Shown piece by piece: positions 45,192-54,406 of a stretch of DNA of 64,000 nucleotides. The position numbers were made by a program, and so were the translations under genes. Position 1 is the stretch's first letter, and each line of letters opens with the position of its first letter. The notes below the pieces were generated by a model, which ran no database searches, was not told the origin of the DNA, and saw nothing but the letters and a program-made list of their open reading frames with translations. Source of the DNA: Winogradskyella marina (GTDB lineage: Bacteria; Bacteroidota; Bacteroidia; Flavobacteriales; Flavobacteriaceae); the NCBI RefSeq assembly GCF_015645385.1, contig NZ_JADOET010000017.1, positions 1 to 64,000 on the forward strand. Direction: 5' to 3'.

Positions 45192-46188
45192 AGCTTCTAA
45201 ATTTTGTGTGTCGCAATATTAATTCTATCAATAATAATAATCCTGCCAATAGCACTAATGGCCTGTATTTTTCATCGTAATTATAATATTTTGTTTCTTC
45301 TATTTCCGTTTTTTCAAGCTTATTGATTTCGTCATAGATTTGTGCTAACTTATCATTATTTGTTGCTCTAAAATACTCTCCTCCTGTTTCTTCTGCAATT
45401 TCTTTTAATAAGGCTTCATCAATTTCCACTTGCATTCTTCCATATCTAAAGGTTCCATTAGAATTAAAACCAATTGGCGACAATGCCATGCCATTTGTTC
45501 CTAAACCAATGGTATACACTTTAATACCATATTCAACCGCCAATTCGCTCGCAATTTTTGGGTCTATAAATCCTGAATTATTAACACCATCTGTAAGTAA
45601 AATAATAACCTTACTCTTAGCTCTACTGTCTTTTAATCGATTAACAGACGTGGCTAAACCCATACCAATGGCTGTTCCACCTTCAATAATAGAATTGTAA
45701 TTAATATCTCTCAACGATCGTTTTACAATAGATTTATCACTTGTTATAGGTGTTTTAGTATAAGCTTCACCAGCATACTCTACTAAACCGATTCTATCAT
45801 TTGGGCGACCATCAATAAAATCTGCAGCGACTTCTTTTAATGCATCTAATCGATTAGGACGTAAATCTTTTGCCAACATACTTGCCGATACGTCAATGGC
45901 CATCACAATATCAATTCCGCTAGTGGTTTTTGTTTTTGTAGATACATCTACAGTTCTTGGTCTTGCTAATGCCGTGATTAAAAGTGCTAAGGCAATTAAT
46001 CGCAATGCAAAAAGAAGGTGTTTAAATTTAGACCAAAATGTCGATGCCCCTTTAAATCCTTTAATACTCGACATTTTTAATTCAGCAGTCTGCTTGCTAT
46101 GTTTTAAAACATACCAAACTATGGCTATTGGTAAAAGCAGCAATACCCAGAAAAACTCTTTATTTAAAAATTCTATATTCTCTAACAT
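45184..46188 (-). CDS. batA: BatA: VWA-domain membrane protein
   Basis: The protein has 334 residues, with membrane helices at about 10-28 and 58-78, a VWA domain with MIDAS DVSAS (VMAIDVSASMLAKDLRPNRLDALK) and LLTDGVNNSG, and a C-terminal helix at about 308-325. It is closely related to batB next to it (same MLA.D..PNRLD block), reflecting an old duplication. Its ATG touches the stop of the gene upstream. Confidence 0.92.
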   Translation of the reverse strand: MLENIEFLNKEFFWVLLLLPIAIVWYVLKHSKQTAELKMSSIKGFKGASTFWSKFKHLLFALRLIALALLITALARPRTVDVSTKTKTTSGIDIVMAIDVSASMLAKDLRPNRLDALKEVAADFIDGRPNDRIGLVEYAGEAYTKTPITSDKSIVKRSLRDINYNSIIEGGTAIGMGLATSVNRLKDSRAKSKVIILLTDGVNNSGFIDPKIASELAVEYGIKVYTIGLGTNGMALSPIGFNSNGTFRYGRMQVEIDEALLKEIAEETGGEYFRATNNDKLAQIYDEINKLEKTEIEETKYYNYDEKYRPLVLLAGLLLLIELILRHTKFRSFV

Positions 46189-47888
46189 TATTCTTTCTCT
46201 TCTTCAGTCTCTTCAGCTTTCAATTCTATAGAGTCTGTTATCCTTTCAATCATTTCATCTGCATAATCATCGTCTTTAGACCATGTAATTATAATCTGTT
46301 GTAAAACGTTTTCATTAGCAAAACATAATAAAGTATACTCTGCATTTATAACATTATCTGTTCCTGGCGCTTTAAAATCTGCGGTGCCAAATGTTTTTAG
46401 CCCTTCGGCATTATTAGGTGTAATAAATTTATCGGTCTTAACGACAATATTGGAAGCTCCTTCTTCTTCAAAACTTTTTATGGTTTCTTTAGACACTTCT
46501 AACAAATCAAAAGTTGGCTCATCTGTATTCTGTCCTTGTTGCGCTTGTTGTGCTTGTTTTGGCTCGTTTACCGTCGTTGTATTTATAACCACACTAAAGG
46601 CATCGAACATGGTTCCATAGGCAAAAGTAGTCATATTGAGTTTCCCTTGTGCTTCTTCCGGAAGTTGAGGGTCTACACGTTTTAAAACTTTAGGTGTCTC
46701 AATCCAAACGGGTGGAAAACCATAAGCACTTTTAACCCATTTGCCTTCTAAAAGCTCTTTACTTTCATGACCAATTATGGTGTCTTTTACGTATCCGAAT
46801 CCATATTTTATACCAAAACCGACAAAAGTTGCGATGATTAGAAATAATGAAATACCAACGGTAATCCAGATTTTTCTGCGCTTCTTTTTACGCTCTTGTG
46901 CTTCTTTATATTTTTGGTCTAATAATTTTTCTTCTTCAGAAGGTTCTGGTAAGCTTACTTTAACATGATCAATGGCTTTATCTATTGTAGACTTATCCAT
47001 TTCTGCAAGTGCTGTATCTGGTGCAGACTTCGCAAACTTTACCAAATCGGCACGTTTTAAAATAGATTCAATATGCTGAATTGTTTCTTTTGACAGCGGA
47101 ATTTGATTGCCTTCTTTCAATAAATTTAACCTTGAAACAAGTTCTGATGTTGTACTTTCTAATGCACGATCATAGACTTTTTCATCTAAATATTTTCTAA
47201 TAATAAAGGTCAATTCTGAATAATACTCTTTGACTTCTGAACGTATTAACAACTGACTTTCATCTAATTTCTGTAATGCCAATTTTGCACGATCGTAAGG
47301 TGGTAACAAAGCGATTTCCTCTTCCTCTGTTAATGGTTTAGTTCTCCAAATAAACCAATACAGTAAAAAAGCTACCAACGCAATGGCTAATAAGGCTATT
47401 AAAACCCATTTCCACCAATCACTTCCGGGTTCTTCTACTTCGATGATAGGTTTAATATCGTAGAGTTTCTGTTTTGTGGTATCAACCTCAACAGTGCTTA
47501 CTTCAACGCTTAAAGAATCTGTAAAAAACGGTTGCTCACCAATTATAATTTTTTGTCTTGGAATAGTGTATGCTCCAGAATCGAATTGTGTTAGTTTATA
47601 AATTCTTGATAATCGGAAATTTGCTTCAAGTTTTGTTGTATCTATTTTTAAGGCTTCAACATTTTCTAAAGGCATAAAGGTTTGACCTTCTGGAAATACA
47701 ACTAACGCTAACGAATCTGCTTCGACATTAATTTTATAGTTGATTTGTTCACCAACTCTAATTTTAGTGGTATCTATTTCTGTTGAAACTTGGGCAGAAG
47801 CGGAAAAAGAAATAAGAAATAAGAAAATAGAAAATAGACCGAAGACTGAAGACCGAGGATGGAAGACAGATACGTTCTTATTTTTCAC
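46188..47888 (-). CDS. Bat-operon BatD-like/DUF4381-like membrane protein
   Basis: This protein has about 566 residues. The signal peptide is followed by an Ig-like BatD-type domain (VSTEIDTTKIRVGEQINYKINVEAD, residues about 35-150). A membrane helix (WWKWVLIALLAIALVAFLLYWF) and a helical DUF4381-like segment (LPPYDRAKLALQKLDESQLLIRSEVKEYYSELTFIIRKYL) come next. A second membrane helix and a C-terminal domain of about 190 residues complete it. No ATG is present: GTG 47888 gives a well-formed signal peptide, and GTG 47921 is the alternative. The codons for the signal peptide coincide with a GTCTTCnnTC-type repeat. The end overlaps batA by 1 nt. Confidence 0.78.
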   Translation of the reverse strand: MKNKNVSVFHPRSSVFGLFSIFLFLISFSASAQVSTEIDTTKIRVGEQINYKINVEADSLALVVFPEGQTFMPLENVEALKIDTTKLEANFRLSRIYKLTQFDSGAYTIPRQKIIIGEQPFFTDSLSVEVSTVEVDTTKQKLYDIKPIIEVEEPGSDWWKWVLIALLAIALVAFLLYWFIWRTKPLTEEEEIALLPPYDRAKLALQKLDESQLLIRSEVKEYYSELTFIIRKYLDEKVYDRALESTTSELVSRLNLLKEGNQIPLSKETIQHIESILKRADLVKFAKSAPDTALAEMDKSTIDKAIDHVKVSLPEPSEEEKLLDQKYKEAQERKKKRRKIWITVGISLFLIIATFVGFGIKYGFGYVKDTIIGHESKELLEGKWVKSAYGFPPVWIETPKVLKRVDPQLPEEAQGKLNMTTFAYGTMFDAFSVVINTTTVNEPKQAQQAQQGQNTDEPTFDLLEVSKETIKSFEEEGASNIVVKTDKFITPNNAEGLKTFGTADFKAPGTDNVINAEYTLLCFANENVLQQIIITWSKDDDYADEMIERITDSIELKAEETEEEKE

Positions 47889-47921
47889 TAATATGTTACT
47901 TATATATTTTAAACTTTTCAC

Positions 47922-47993
47922 TTTGCGTTTCTTACTTTATACTTTTCACTTTATACTCCTTCATGCTTCACACTTCTAGCTTTGAGCTTATCG
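47922..47993. repeat. low-complexity ACTTTATAC/TTTTCACTTT repeat spacer
   Basis: The spacer between the DUF58 gene and the BatD-like gene consists of repeats such as ctttatacttttcactttat and ttcatgcttcacacttctag. I recall this type as widespread intergenic filler in Bacteroidetes genomes. Confidence 0.5.
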
Positions 47994-48857
47994 TCATCTT
48001 CTTTTAAAATAGCCTAAGAGCTTCTTTACATAGCTTTCATCTACTCTACAATCTATAGTTCCGGCTCCAGATTTTGCAAAACTGTCTTTATAGTAGCTTA
48101 CTTTTTCGTTATAAAATTTGCTATAATTAAGTCTTACTTTTTTAGATGCTGTGTTTACTAACATCACTTCTCCCGTTTCTTCATCTTCCATTTGCACCAT
48201 GCCTATGTTTGGAATTTCAGCTTCGTGTTTATCGTAAATTCTTATACCTGTAATATCGTGTCTGCCTGCTGCTATTTTTAGATTTTGCTTGTAATCGTCT
48301 GCCACAAAATCTGACATTACAAAAACAATCGCTTTCTTTTTCATTACATTAGACAAAAACTTAAACGCTTCCGCAACGTTTGTTTGTTTACTTTTTGGTT
48401 GAAACTCTAGCAGCTCTCTAATAATTCTAAGGACATGCGAGCGCCCTTTCTTAGGCGGAATATAAAGTTCTATTTGATCTGAAAATAAAATGAGTCCTAT
48501 TTTATCGTTATTCTGAGTGGCCGAAAACGCTAAGGTTGCTGCGATTTCTGTAACGATTTCATCTTTAAACTGATTCTGTGTTCCAAACAACTCACTACCA
48601 GACACATCTACCATAAGCATCATGGTAAGCTCTCGTTCTTCTTCAAAAACTTTTATGTGAGGTTCATTGGTTCTTGCCGTAACATTCCAATCTATATTTC
48701 TTACATCATCACCAAACTGATATTGGCGCACTTCAGAAAACGTCATACCACGACCCTTAAAGGTAGAATGGTATTCTCCTCCAAATATATGATCAGACAA
48801 TCGCCGTGTCTTAATCTCTATTTTTCGTACTTTTTTTAGAAGTTCTTTAGTATCCAT
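47994..48857 (-). CDS. DUF58 domain protein of the Bat operon
   Basis: The protein has 287 residues, is cytoplasmic, and has a DUF58 signature (STFKGRGMTFSEVRQYQFGDDVRNIDWNVTARTNEPHIKVFEEER) at about residues 29-75. A VWA-like fold follows with DVSGSELFG (MIDAS-like) and VMSDFVADDY. DUF58 genes regularly follow moxR, and the pair is thought to act on VWA partners in maturation or chaperoning. Here it is the second gene after moxR. Confidence 0.92.
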   Translation of the reverse strand: MDTKELLKKVRKIEIKTRRLSDHIFGGEYHSTFKGRGMTFSEVRQYQFGDDVRNIDWNVTARTNEPHIKVFEEERELTMMLMVDVSGSELFGTQNQFKDEIVTEIAATLAFSATQNNDKIGLILFSDQIELYIPPKKGRSHVLRIIRELLEFQPKSKQTNVAEAFKFLSNVMKKKAIVFVMSDFVADDYKQNLKIAAGRHDITGIRIYDKHEAEIPNIGMVQMEDEETGEVMLVNTASKKVRLNYSKFYNEKVSYYKDSFAKSGAGTIDCRVDESYVKKLLGYFKRR

Positions 48858-48956
48858 TTTTTCAGTTTGCAGTGAGCAGTCTTCAGTTAGCAGTTACATA
48901 TAAATCAGCATTAGAGTTAGCCACTGCCAACTGAATACTGATTTACTGACCACTAT
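48858..48956. repeat. CAGT/GCAGT-type inverted repeat spacer
   Basis: The 99-bp spacer between moxR and the DUF58 gene contains cagtttgcagtgagcagtct and, further on, ccactgccaactgaatactg, which are partly inverted with respect to each other. It is a low-complexity repeat type I recall from many genomes. No gene is present. Confidence 0.5.
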
Positions 48957-49958
48957 TTATGGTACTTCGATCTCGTTTACAATCTTATTGATAATATCCT
49001 CAGAAGTGATATTTTCTGCTTCAGCTTCGTAGGTGATTCCAATTCTGTGACGTAAGACATCATGCACTATTGCACGTACATCTTCTGGAATAACATAACC
49101 TCTTCGTTTAATAAAGGCATAACATTTAGCAGCAGTCGCTAAATTAATACTACCACGAGGAGACGCTCCAAAAGAAATTAATGGTTTTAAATCTCCTAGT
49201 TTATATTTTTCAGGATAACGTGTAGCGAAAATAATATCGAGGATATATTTTTCAATTTTCTCATCCATATAAACCTCTCTAACGGCATTTTGAGCACTTA
49301 GAATCTGAGCGATAGACACCACAGGATTTACTTTTTCGTAAGCGCCTTTTAAGTTAGCTCTTACTATTTGTTGCTCATCATCTATGGTTGGATAATCTAT
49401 TACTGTTTTTAGCATAAAACGATCCACTTGCGCTTCTGGCAAAGGATATGTTCCTTCTTGTTCAACCGGATTCATAGTTGCCATCACTAAGAATGGTTTA
49501 ACTAAACCAAAGGTTTCGTCGCCAATAGTAACTTGTTTTTCTTGCATAGCTTCAAGTAAAGCCGATTGCACTTTTGCAGGTGCTCTGTTAATCTCATCTG
49601 CTAAAACAAAATTGGCGAAGATTGGACCTTTTTTAATAGTGAAGTCATTCTCCTTCATATTAAAAATTAATGTACCAACCACATCTGCAGGTAATAAATC
49701 TGGTGTAAACTGAATTCTACTAAATGTTGCATCAATTGCTTTAGAAAGCGTATTAATTGCCAATGTTTTTGCTAAACCGGGAACACCTTCTAATAAAATA
49801 TGACCTTGACCTAATAAACCGATGAGTAACCGCTCTACCATATGCTTTTGTCCTACAATTACCTTATTCATTTCAAAGGTTAGTAAATCTACAAATGCAC
49901 TTTCTTTTTCTATCTTTTCATTAATTGATTTAATATCAACTGTACTCGTTTCTTCCAT
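48957..49958 (-). CDS. moxR: MoxR-type AAA+ ATPase
   Basis: The protein has 333 residues. Walker A is GVPGLAKT (residues about 58-65), Walker B is FVLADEINRAP, sensor 1 lies in VMATMNPVEQEGTYPLPEAQVDRF, and the lid domain contains GASPRGSINLATAAKCYAF. MoxR proteins act as chaperones that mature or activate complexes with VWA proteins. As head of the Bat operon it probably serves BatA/BatB, with DUF58. The 190 bp upstream contain no gene. Confidence 0.94.
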   Translation of the reverse strand: MEETSTVDIKSINEKIEKESAFVDLLTFEMNKVIVGQKHMVERLLIGLLGQGHILLEGVPGLAKTLAINTLSKAIDATFSRIQFTPDLLPADVVGTLIFNMKENDFTIKKGPIFANFVLADEINRAPAKVQSALLEAMQEKQVTIGDETFGLVKPFLVMATMNPVEQEGTYPLPEAQVDRFMLKTVIDYPTIDDEQQIVRANLKGAYEKVNPVVSIAQILSAQNAVREVYMDEKIEKYILDIIFATRYPEKYKLGDLKPLISFGASPRGSINLATAAKCYAFIKRRGYVIPEDVRAIVHDVLRHRIGITYEAEAENITSEDIINKIVNEIEVP

Positions 49959-50094
49959 TATTTAAGGATTTAAGATCAAAACTATATTATATACCATTTC
50001 TGAAATAACTCCAACAAATGGTTTCGTAATTTTTAGAGGATGCAAAGTGTTAAATTTTTTTCTTAGTTGCTGTTAACAATTGGTTAAAAAAAAG

Positions 50095-50125
50095 AAAGAG
50101 TAACACCGAAGTATTACTCTTTTTA
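50095..50125 (-). terminator. intrinsic terminator after the DUF4382 gene
   Basis: A 9-bp stem (50095-50103 with 50114-50122) with T-run on the minus strand lies 30 nt past the minus-strand lipoprotein gene. Confidence 0.65.
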
Positions 50126-50151
50126 TATGTATTAATCATGGATTAGGATAA

Positions 50152-50721
50152 CTAATATTCAAATTGTCTTATTTCTGTATATATTTTTGGGTTTAAAATC
50201 ATCATGCTTTCATTATCATCAAACCATATAGATTCATCGATATCTAGGTTTATACTTATATCGTAAAGGTGATTTCTTTCTAATTCTGATGTCACTAAGT
50301 TAGAAGGAGTTGCATTTCCTTTTTCTTTAATATCTAAACTAACTAAAACTTCATTTATATCCATAAAATTATTGTCACCAAGAACAAGTCTAATTTCAAA
50401 AATATGCACTGGTTTTATCTCAAAATGATCTACTAAAAGCAACTCAGAATCATTATTTAAACCACTGACGTTATGAATACCAGCATCCATAAGATCTAAG
50501 CTCACCCATGCACTTGGCACATCTACATCTTCTTTTACTCTCACTTCAATAGCTTCAATATCTAAGAAAACGGGATTGAGATTCTTTGTCGCGCTTTTTA
50601 GACTCACTGAAACTCCTGCCAAATGTTCATCGTTATTTAACTCTTCTTTTGAACAGCTAGTAGTGCACAGTAAGACAATACATGCGAAAGTAACTATTTT
50701 TAAAATGTGTAAATGCTTCAT
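50152..50721 (-). CDS. DUF4382 lipoprotein
   Basis: The protein has 189 residues from ATG 50721; a longer in-frame ORF begins at 50799 but places the signal peptide internally. The lipobox LCTTSC is followed by SKEE, a lipoprotein-export-like acidic signal. The mature domain reads AGVSVSLKSATKNLNPVFLDIEAIEVRV and LLLVDHFEIKPVHIFEIRLVLGDNNF, matching the DUF4382 beta-sandwich pattern. The function is unknown, and a surface location is possible. Confidence 0.78.
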   Translation of the reverse strand: MKHLHILKIVTFACIVLLCTTSCSKEELNNDEHLAGVSVSLKSATKNLNPVFLDIEAIEVRVKEDVDVPSAWVSLDLMDAGIHNVSGLNNDSELLLVDHFEIKPVHIFEIRLVLGDNNFMDINEVLVSLDIKEKGNATPSNLVTSELERNHLYDISINLDIDESIWFDDNESMMILNPKIYTEIRQFEY

Positions 50722-50825
50722 GATTTGGGTTGTTGAATAAATACAGTTCAATGATACCGTAATCGTTATGTTTTGACTATTTTTATGCATGAATTGCAAA
50801 AAAATCCATATAAACTGAAAATAAA

Positions 50826-51689
50826 GTGAAATATTCTCGATTAATTGCAGGTACTATGACCTGGGGAAGCTGGGGAAAACAACTCTCAAAAAAAGAAATG
50901 CAATCTTTAATAAACTTCTGCATTTCTAATCACATTACCACTTTTGACCATGCCGATATTTACGGTGCTTATACCACGGAAACCGACTTTGGTAAGGCAT
51001 TTAAAGACTCAGATATTAAACGTGAAGACATTCAATTGATATCAAAATGTGGTATTCAAGAACAATTTGGCGGCCGAAACAATACCGTTAAACACTATGA
51101 CTACAATAAGGATTATATTATTTGGTCTGTTGAAGAATCGCTAAAACATTTCGAAACCGAATATTTAGATGTCTTGTTATTACATAGACCGAGTCCATTA
51201 ATGGTTGCTGAAGAGATTGCTGAAGCGATTACGATTCTAAAAAAAGACGGTAAGATTAGAGATTTTGGCGTATCTAATTTTACACCATCGCAAATGGAAA
51301 TGATTGGCTTACGAGTGGATATTGATGTTAATCAGATAGAATTTTCGCTAACCGAACATTCAGCAATGCACAATGGCACCTTAGATTACATGCAAACTTG
51401 CGGTATTAAACCAATGGCTTGGTCACCTTTAGGTTCCGTATTTAAAGACGATAATCAACAAACTAGACGCGTACACAAACAGCTTGGCGCATTGACGGAT
51501 AAATATAATGCCACAAAAGACCAATTGTTATTGGCTTGGATTATGAAACATCCATCTCAAATTCATCCGGTTGTAGGAACAACCACCAAAGAGCGATTAA
51601 AACTTGCCGTTGAGGCAACAAAAATTAATTTGGAGCTTGAAGATTGGTTTTTGATCTTGGAAGCTGCGCAGGGCTGTACGGTACCTTAA
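50826..51689 (+). CDS. aldo/keto reductase
   Basis: The protein has 287 residues and starts at GTG 50826. The TIM-barrel AKR pattern shows the catalytic Asp/Tyr region TTFDHADIYGAYTTETDFGKAF, LDVLLLHRPSPLM, FGVSNFTPSQ, IDVNQIEFSLTEHS and MAWSPLGSVFKDD, with the NADP-binding HPVVGTTTKERL at the end. It resembles YdhF-type oxidoreductases of broad specificity. The physiological substrate is not known. Followed by an SDR gene. Confidence 0.88.
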   Translation: MKYSRLIAGTMTWGSWGKQLSKKEMQSLINFCISNHITTFDHADIYGAYTTETDFGKAFKDSDIKREDIQLISKCGIQEQFGGRNNTVKHYDYNKDYIIWSVEESLKHFETEYLDVLLLHRPSPLMVAEEIAEAITILKKDGKIRDFGVSNFTPSQMEMIGLRVDIDVNQIEFSLTEHSAMHNGTLDYMQTCGIKPMAWSPLGSVFKDDNQQTRRVHKQLGALTDKYNATKDQLLLAWIMKHPSQIHPVVGTTTKERLKLAVEATKINLELEDWFLILEAAQGCTVP

Positions 51690-51748
51690 CTGATTCTTCC
51701 GAACGTAGAACTCTCATGATTTTAAAAACATAACATTCAACCAAAATT

Positions 51749-51774
51749 AGATTCCTGCCTCGCAGGAATGACAG
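51749..51774. repeat. hairpin repeat ATTCCTGC-CTC-GCAGGAAT
   Basis: A perfect 8-bp stem (51751-51758 with 51762-51769) with a 3-nt loop is followed by gacag. It ends 4 nt before the SDR gene ATG. A degenerate copy is at 14109-14134. I recognise it as a dispersed intergenic repeat type. Confidence 0.6.
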
Positions 51775-51778
51775 ACGT

Positions 51779-52531
51779 ATGAAAAAAACAGCCCTAATCA
51801 CAGGCGCAACAAGTGGCATTGGCAGAGCGACTGCTCACGAATTTGCAAAACACGGCATTAACTTAGTATTATGTGGACGCAGGCAAGAACGCTTAGATAG
51901 TGTACAACATGCGTTATCTGAAGTGACTGACGTTTACACCTTAAATTTTGATGTACGCGATAGAGATCAAACATTTAAAGCTATTGCTTCCTTGCCAAAA
52001 GAATTTCAGAACATCGACATTCTCATTAATAATGCTGGAAATGCACATGGTTTAGACCCAATTCAAAATGGAAGTTTAGACGATTGGGATGCCATGATGG
52101 ATATTAATGTAAAAGGGTTGCTCTATGTGAGTAAAGCCATTATTCCCGGAATGACAGAGCGCAAATCTGGACAAATAATTAATATTGGCTCTTCTGCAGG
52201 AAAAGAAGTTTATCCCAATGGAAACGTCTATTGCGGCAGTAAACATGCCGTTTTAGCCATTACAGAAGGCATGCGCATTGATTTAAATCCCTTCGGAATT
52301 AAAGTGGGCGCTATAAATCCTGGTTTGGTAGAAACTGAATTTTCCGAGGTAAGATTTAAAGGAGATGCAGCAGCAGATAATGTCTATAAAGGTTATAAAG
52401 CGTTGCAAGCGGAAGATGTTGCGGAGGTCATTTATTTTGCCGTGTCTCGACCTGCTCATGTGAATATTGCAGATGTATTGATGTTTTGTACAGCTCAGGC
52501 TAATTCAACAACAGTAAAGAAATCTTTATAG
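51779..52531 (+). CDS. SDR family oxidoreductase (YdfG-like)
   Basis: The protein has 250 residues. The Rossmann motif is TGATSGIGRATAHEF at residues 8-22 (TGxxxGIG), the NNAG motif occurs in ILINNAGNAH, and catalytic Ser...YxxxK is seen as IGSSAGKEVYPNGNVYCGSKHAVLA. Classical SDRs of this type (YdfG) reduce 3-hydroxy acids or related substrates with NADP. A hairpin repeat lies immediately before the ATG. The stop codon sits in an inverted repeat (52512-52547) without a strong T-run. Confidence 0.9.
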   Translation: MKKTALITGATSGIGRATAHEFAKHGINLVLCGRRQERLDSVQHALSEVTDVYTLNFDVRDRDQTFKAIASLPKEFQNIDILINNAGNAHGLDPIQNGSLDDWDAMMDINVKGLLYVSKAIIPGMTERKSGQIINIGSSAGKEVYPNGNVYCGSKHAVLAITEGMRIDLNPFGIKVGAINPGLVETEFSEVRFKGDAAADNVYKGYKALQAEDVAEVIYFAVSRPAHVNIADVLMFCTAQANSTTVKKSL

Positions 52532-52589
52532 TTTCTTTACTGCTGTTAAATATTATTTATTCTCATTAATTATTTTTTATTGCTACACC

Positions 52590-52979
52590 ATGGCACATTA
52601 TCGTTCATTTGAAGATTTAGAAGTTTACAAAAATGCTACAGTATTTTGTGATGATATTTGGGATATCATTACAAATACACCTTTACAAAAAGACTATAAA
52701 TTGAGAGAGCAAATTAATGGTTCTTCTGGTTCAATTATGGATAATATCGCTGAAGGATTTGGTAGAGGTGGAAATAAAGAATTTATTATGTTTTTAAGTT
52801 TCTCACGAGGTTCTTGTGCAGAAACCAAATCACAATTATTGCGTGCAAAAAACAGAAATCATATTTCTGTCAAATTATACACAGAGCTTAATTCAAAAGC
52901 CGACAACCTAATTGAGCAGCTTTCAAAATTTATGAATTATTTAAAAAAATCTAATCGAAAAGGGCCTAAGTTCGATTAA
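52590..52979 (+). CDS. four helix bundle protein (S23-type)
   Basis: The protein has 129 residues and is all-helical. The signature is SFEDLEVYKNA near the start, LREQINGSSGSIMDNIAEGFGRGGNKEFIMFLSFSRGSCAETKSQL in the middle, and a Lys-rich tail. This family was first seen inside 23S rRNA intervening sequences and is common as solitary intergenic genes in Bacteroidetes, often near repeats. AT-rich spacers flank it on both sides. The function is not known; protein or nucleic-acid binding is presumed. Confidence 0.88.
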   Translation: MAHYRSFEDLEVYKNATVFCDDIWDIITNTPLQKDYKLREQINGSSGSIMDNIAEGFGRGGNKEFIMFLSFSRGSCAETKSQLLRAKNRNHISVKLYTELNSKADNLIEQLSKFMNYLKKSNRKGPKFD

Positions 52980-53019
52980 GTCCTAATAAATAATAACAAT
53001 AATTAATAGCCAATAGGCC

Positions 53020-54153
53020 TTGATTAACAAAAGACTACTCATAAAAAATTTACTTGCTCACAATGATGAGAACAGCTTTTATGACAAAAAACGAAAAATC
53101 AATATTAGTCAAAAAGAAGGGAAAGCTAAGTTTCTAAAACATATCTGCGCACTATCCAATAGCAACCCTAAAAATAATTCATACATCGTTATTGGTGCAG
53201 AAGACAAAGACAACACTATTGTAGGTGTCGATTTTTTTGATGATAGTAAAATTCAGAACCTTATAAATGCCTACCTTCAAAACCCTCCAATAATACAATA
53301 TGAAAACATCCCATTTCCGCATTTACCAGAACATAAAGTTGTAGGTTTAGTTACCATAAGACCTATTGATAGTATAACATCACTCAAGAAAAATATTTGG
53401 AAATATTACGGTGGATCCGTGTTTTTTAGAGATGGCAGTATAAGTATGCCTAAAGTGTTTGATATTGAAATAAAAGACGTCAATTCTAAAATTGTTGCTG
53501 CCATAGAAAACCATGCCCAAAATAATATTGAATTGACTTTAGATGGTGTTTTCGATTTTATGAATAAACGACAAGACTTTAATCCACAGTACAAAGTTTT
53601 TAAAGAATACTTTGTTTTATGTTGGTCGGGTGCCAAAAAACAAGTTAAAGATAAAGTCTTCTTTTCTAGAGTAGATATAAAACTCATAAACGAACAGGTT
53701 CTCTTATTTTATTCCGCTTTAGATGACGTAGCCATTTCCTATACAGAAGACTCCTTTAAAATAATTGAGTATGTAAGACTTGGATTATATAATTCTTATA
53801 AATACTACAAACTCGAAGAAAAAATGATACGGTTTAACGATAGTGCTAATTACACTATCGAAGCCAACCTCATTTTTGAACCACCTCAGTTCGACAAAAA
53901 AGTATTGCACCACATATACAACACCAATAACGCTATTTTAGAAAAACTTAAAAACAAACGTAAACTATCTCAAATTGAACTTGAGGATCTTAAAAATTTG
54001 GCCGCAAGTTACCTTATTTGTTTTCTTAATGGATTTGATGATGCCTTACCGCAACTGGAGCAAGCAAAACCTTATATAAAAAAACACGGAATTAATTTAT
54101 ATAACTCTTACAAAGAAACTATACGAATTCTTAGAAAAGTCAAATACAATTAA
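53020..54153 (+). CDS. AlbA_2 (Schlafen-like) DNA-binding domain protein
   Basis: The protein has 377 residues and starts at TTG 53020. Residues 15-150 show the AlbA_2 (formerly AAA_4) pattern: E-rich start, KFLKHICALSNSNPKNNSYIVIGAEDKDNTIVGVD, then VVGLVTIRPID and GGSVFFRDGS. The C-terminal 220 residues are helical and unknown. Such proteins are often called ATP-binding or transcriptional regulators, without firm evidence. It stands alone after the four-helix-bundle gene. Confidence 0.78.
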   Translation: MINKRLLIKNLLAHNDENSFYDKKRKINISQKEGKAKFLKHICALSNSNPKNNSYIVIGAEDKDNTIVGVDFFDDSKIQNLINAYLQNPPIIQYENIPFPHLPEHKVVGLVTIRPIDSITSLKKNIWKYYGGSVFFRDGSISMPKVFDIEIKDVNSKIVAAIENHAQNNIELTLDGVFDFMNKRQDFNPQYKVFKEYFVLCWSGAKKQVKDKVFFSRVDIKLINEQVLLFYSALDDVAISYTEDSFKIIEYVRLGLYNSYKYYKLEEKMIRFNDSANYTIEANLIFEPPQFDKKVLHHIYNTNNAILEKLKNKRKLSQIELEDLKNLAASYLICFLNGFDDALPQLEQAKPYIKKHGINLYNSYKETIRILRKVKYN

Positions 54154-54406
54154 ATAGCGCTATTTATACAAAAAAATAGCACCTTCACACATATCTTACT
54201 CCTAAGTATCAATCATTTACTAAGTTTGACTTTAGAAACCAAAACTATCAATGCTAATTTCCTACCAAACGGCAATGCTTAATTATTCATTTTGTTAAGT
54301 AAGCTTTGATTACGCTTTTAGCACTAATATTCTTTTGGTTTTTTTAAGAAACGAACATGTGTTGACTTGTTCAAATAATATTATATAAACTTAAAAACAA
54401 AAAAAA

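Noticed and set aside
47740-47979. 79-codon plus-strand frame opposite the start of the Bat-operon membrane protein
   Set aside because: It runs through the low-complexity repeat and lies antisense to a well-supported gene.
52512-52547. Inverted repeat around the SDR stop codon as terminator
   Set aside because: The stem is perfect for 11 bp, but no T-run follows; it may only be incidental.
52550-53010. Imperfect inverted AT-rich flanks around the four-helix-bundle gene as element ends
   Set aside because: Both flanks are almost pure A/T (attatttatt type), so a match of this length is expected by chance.
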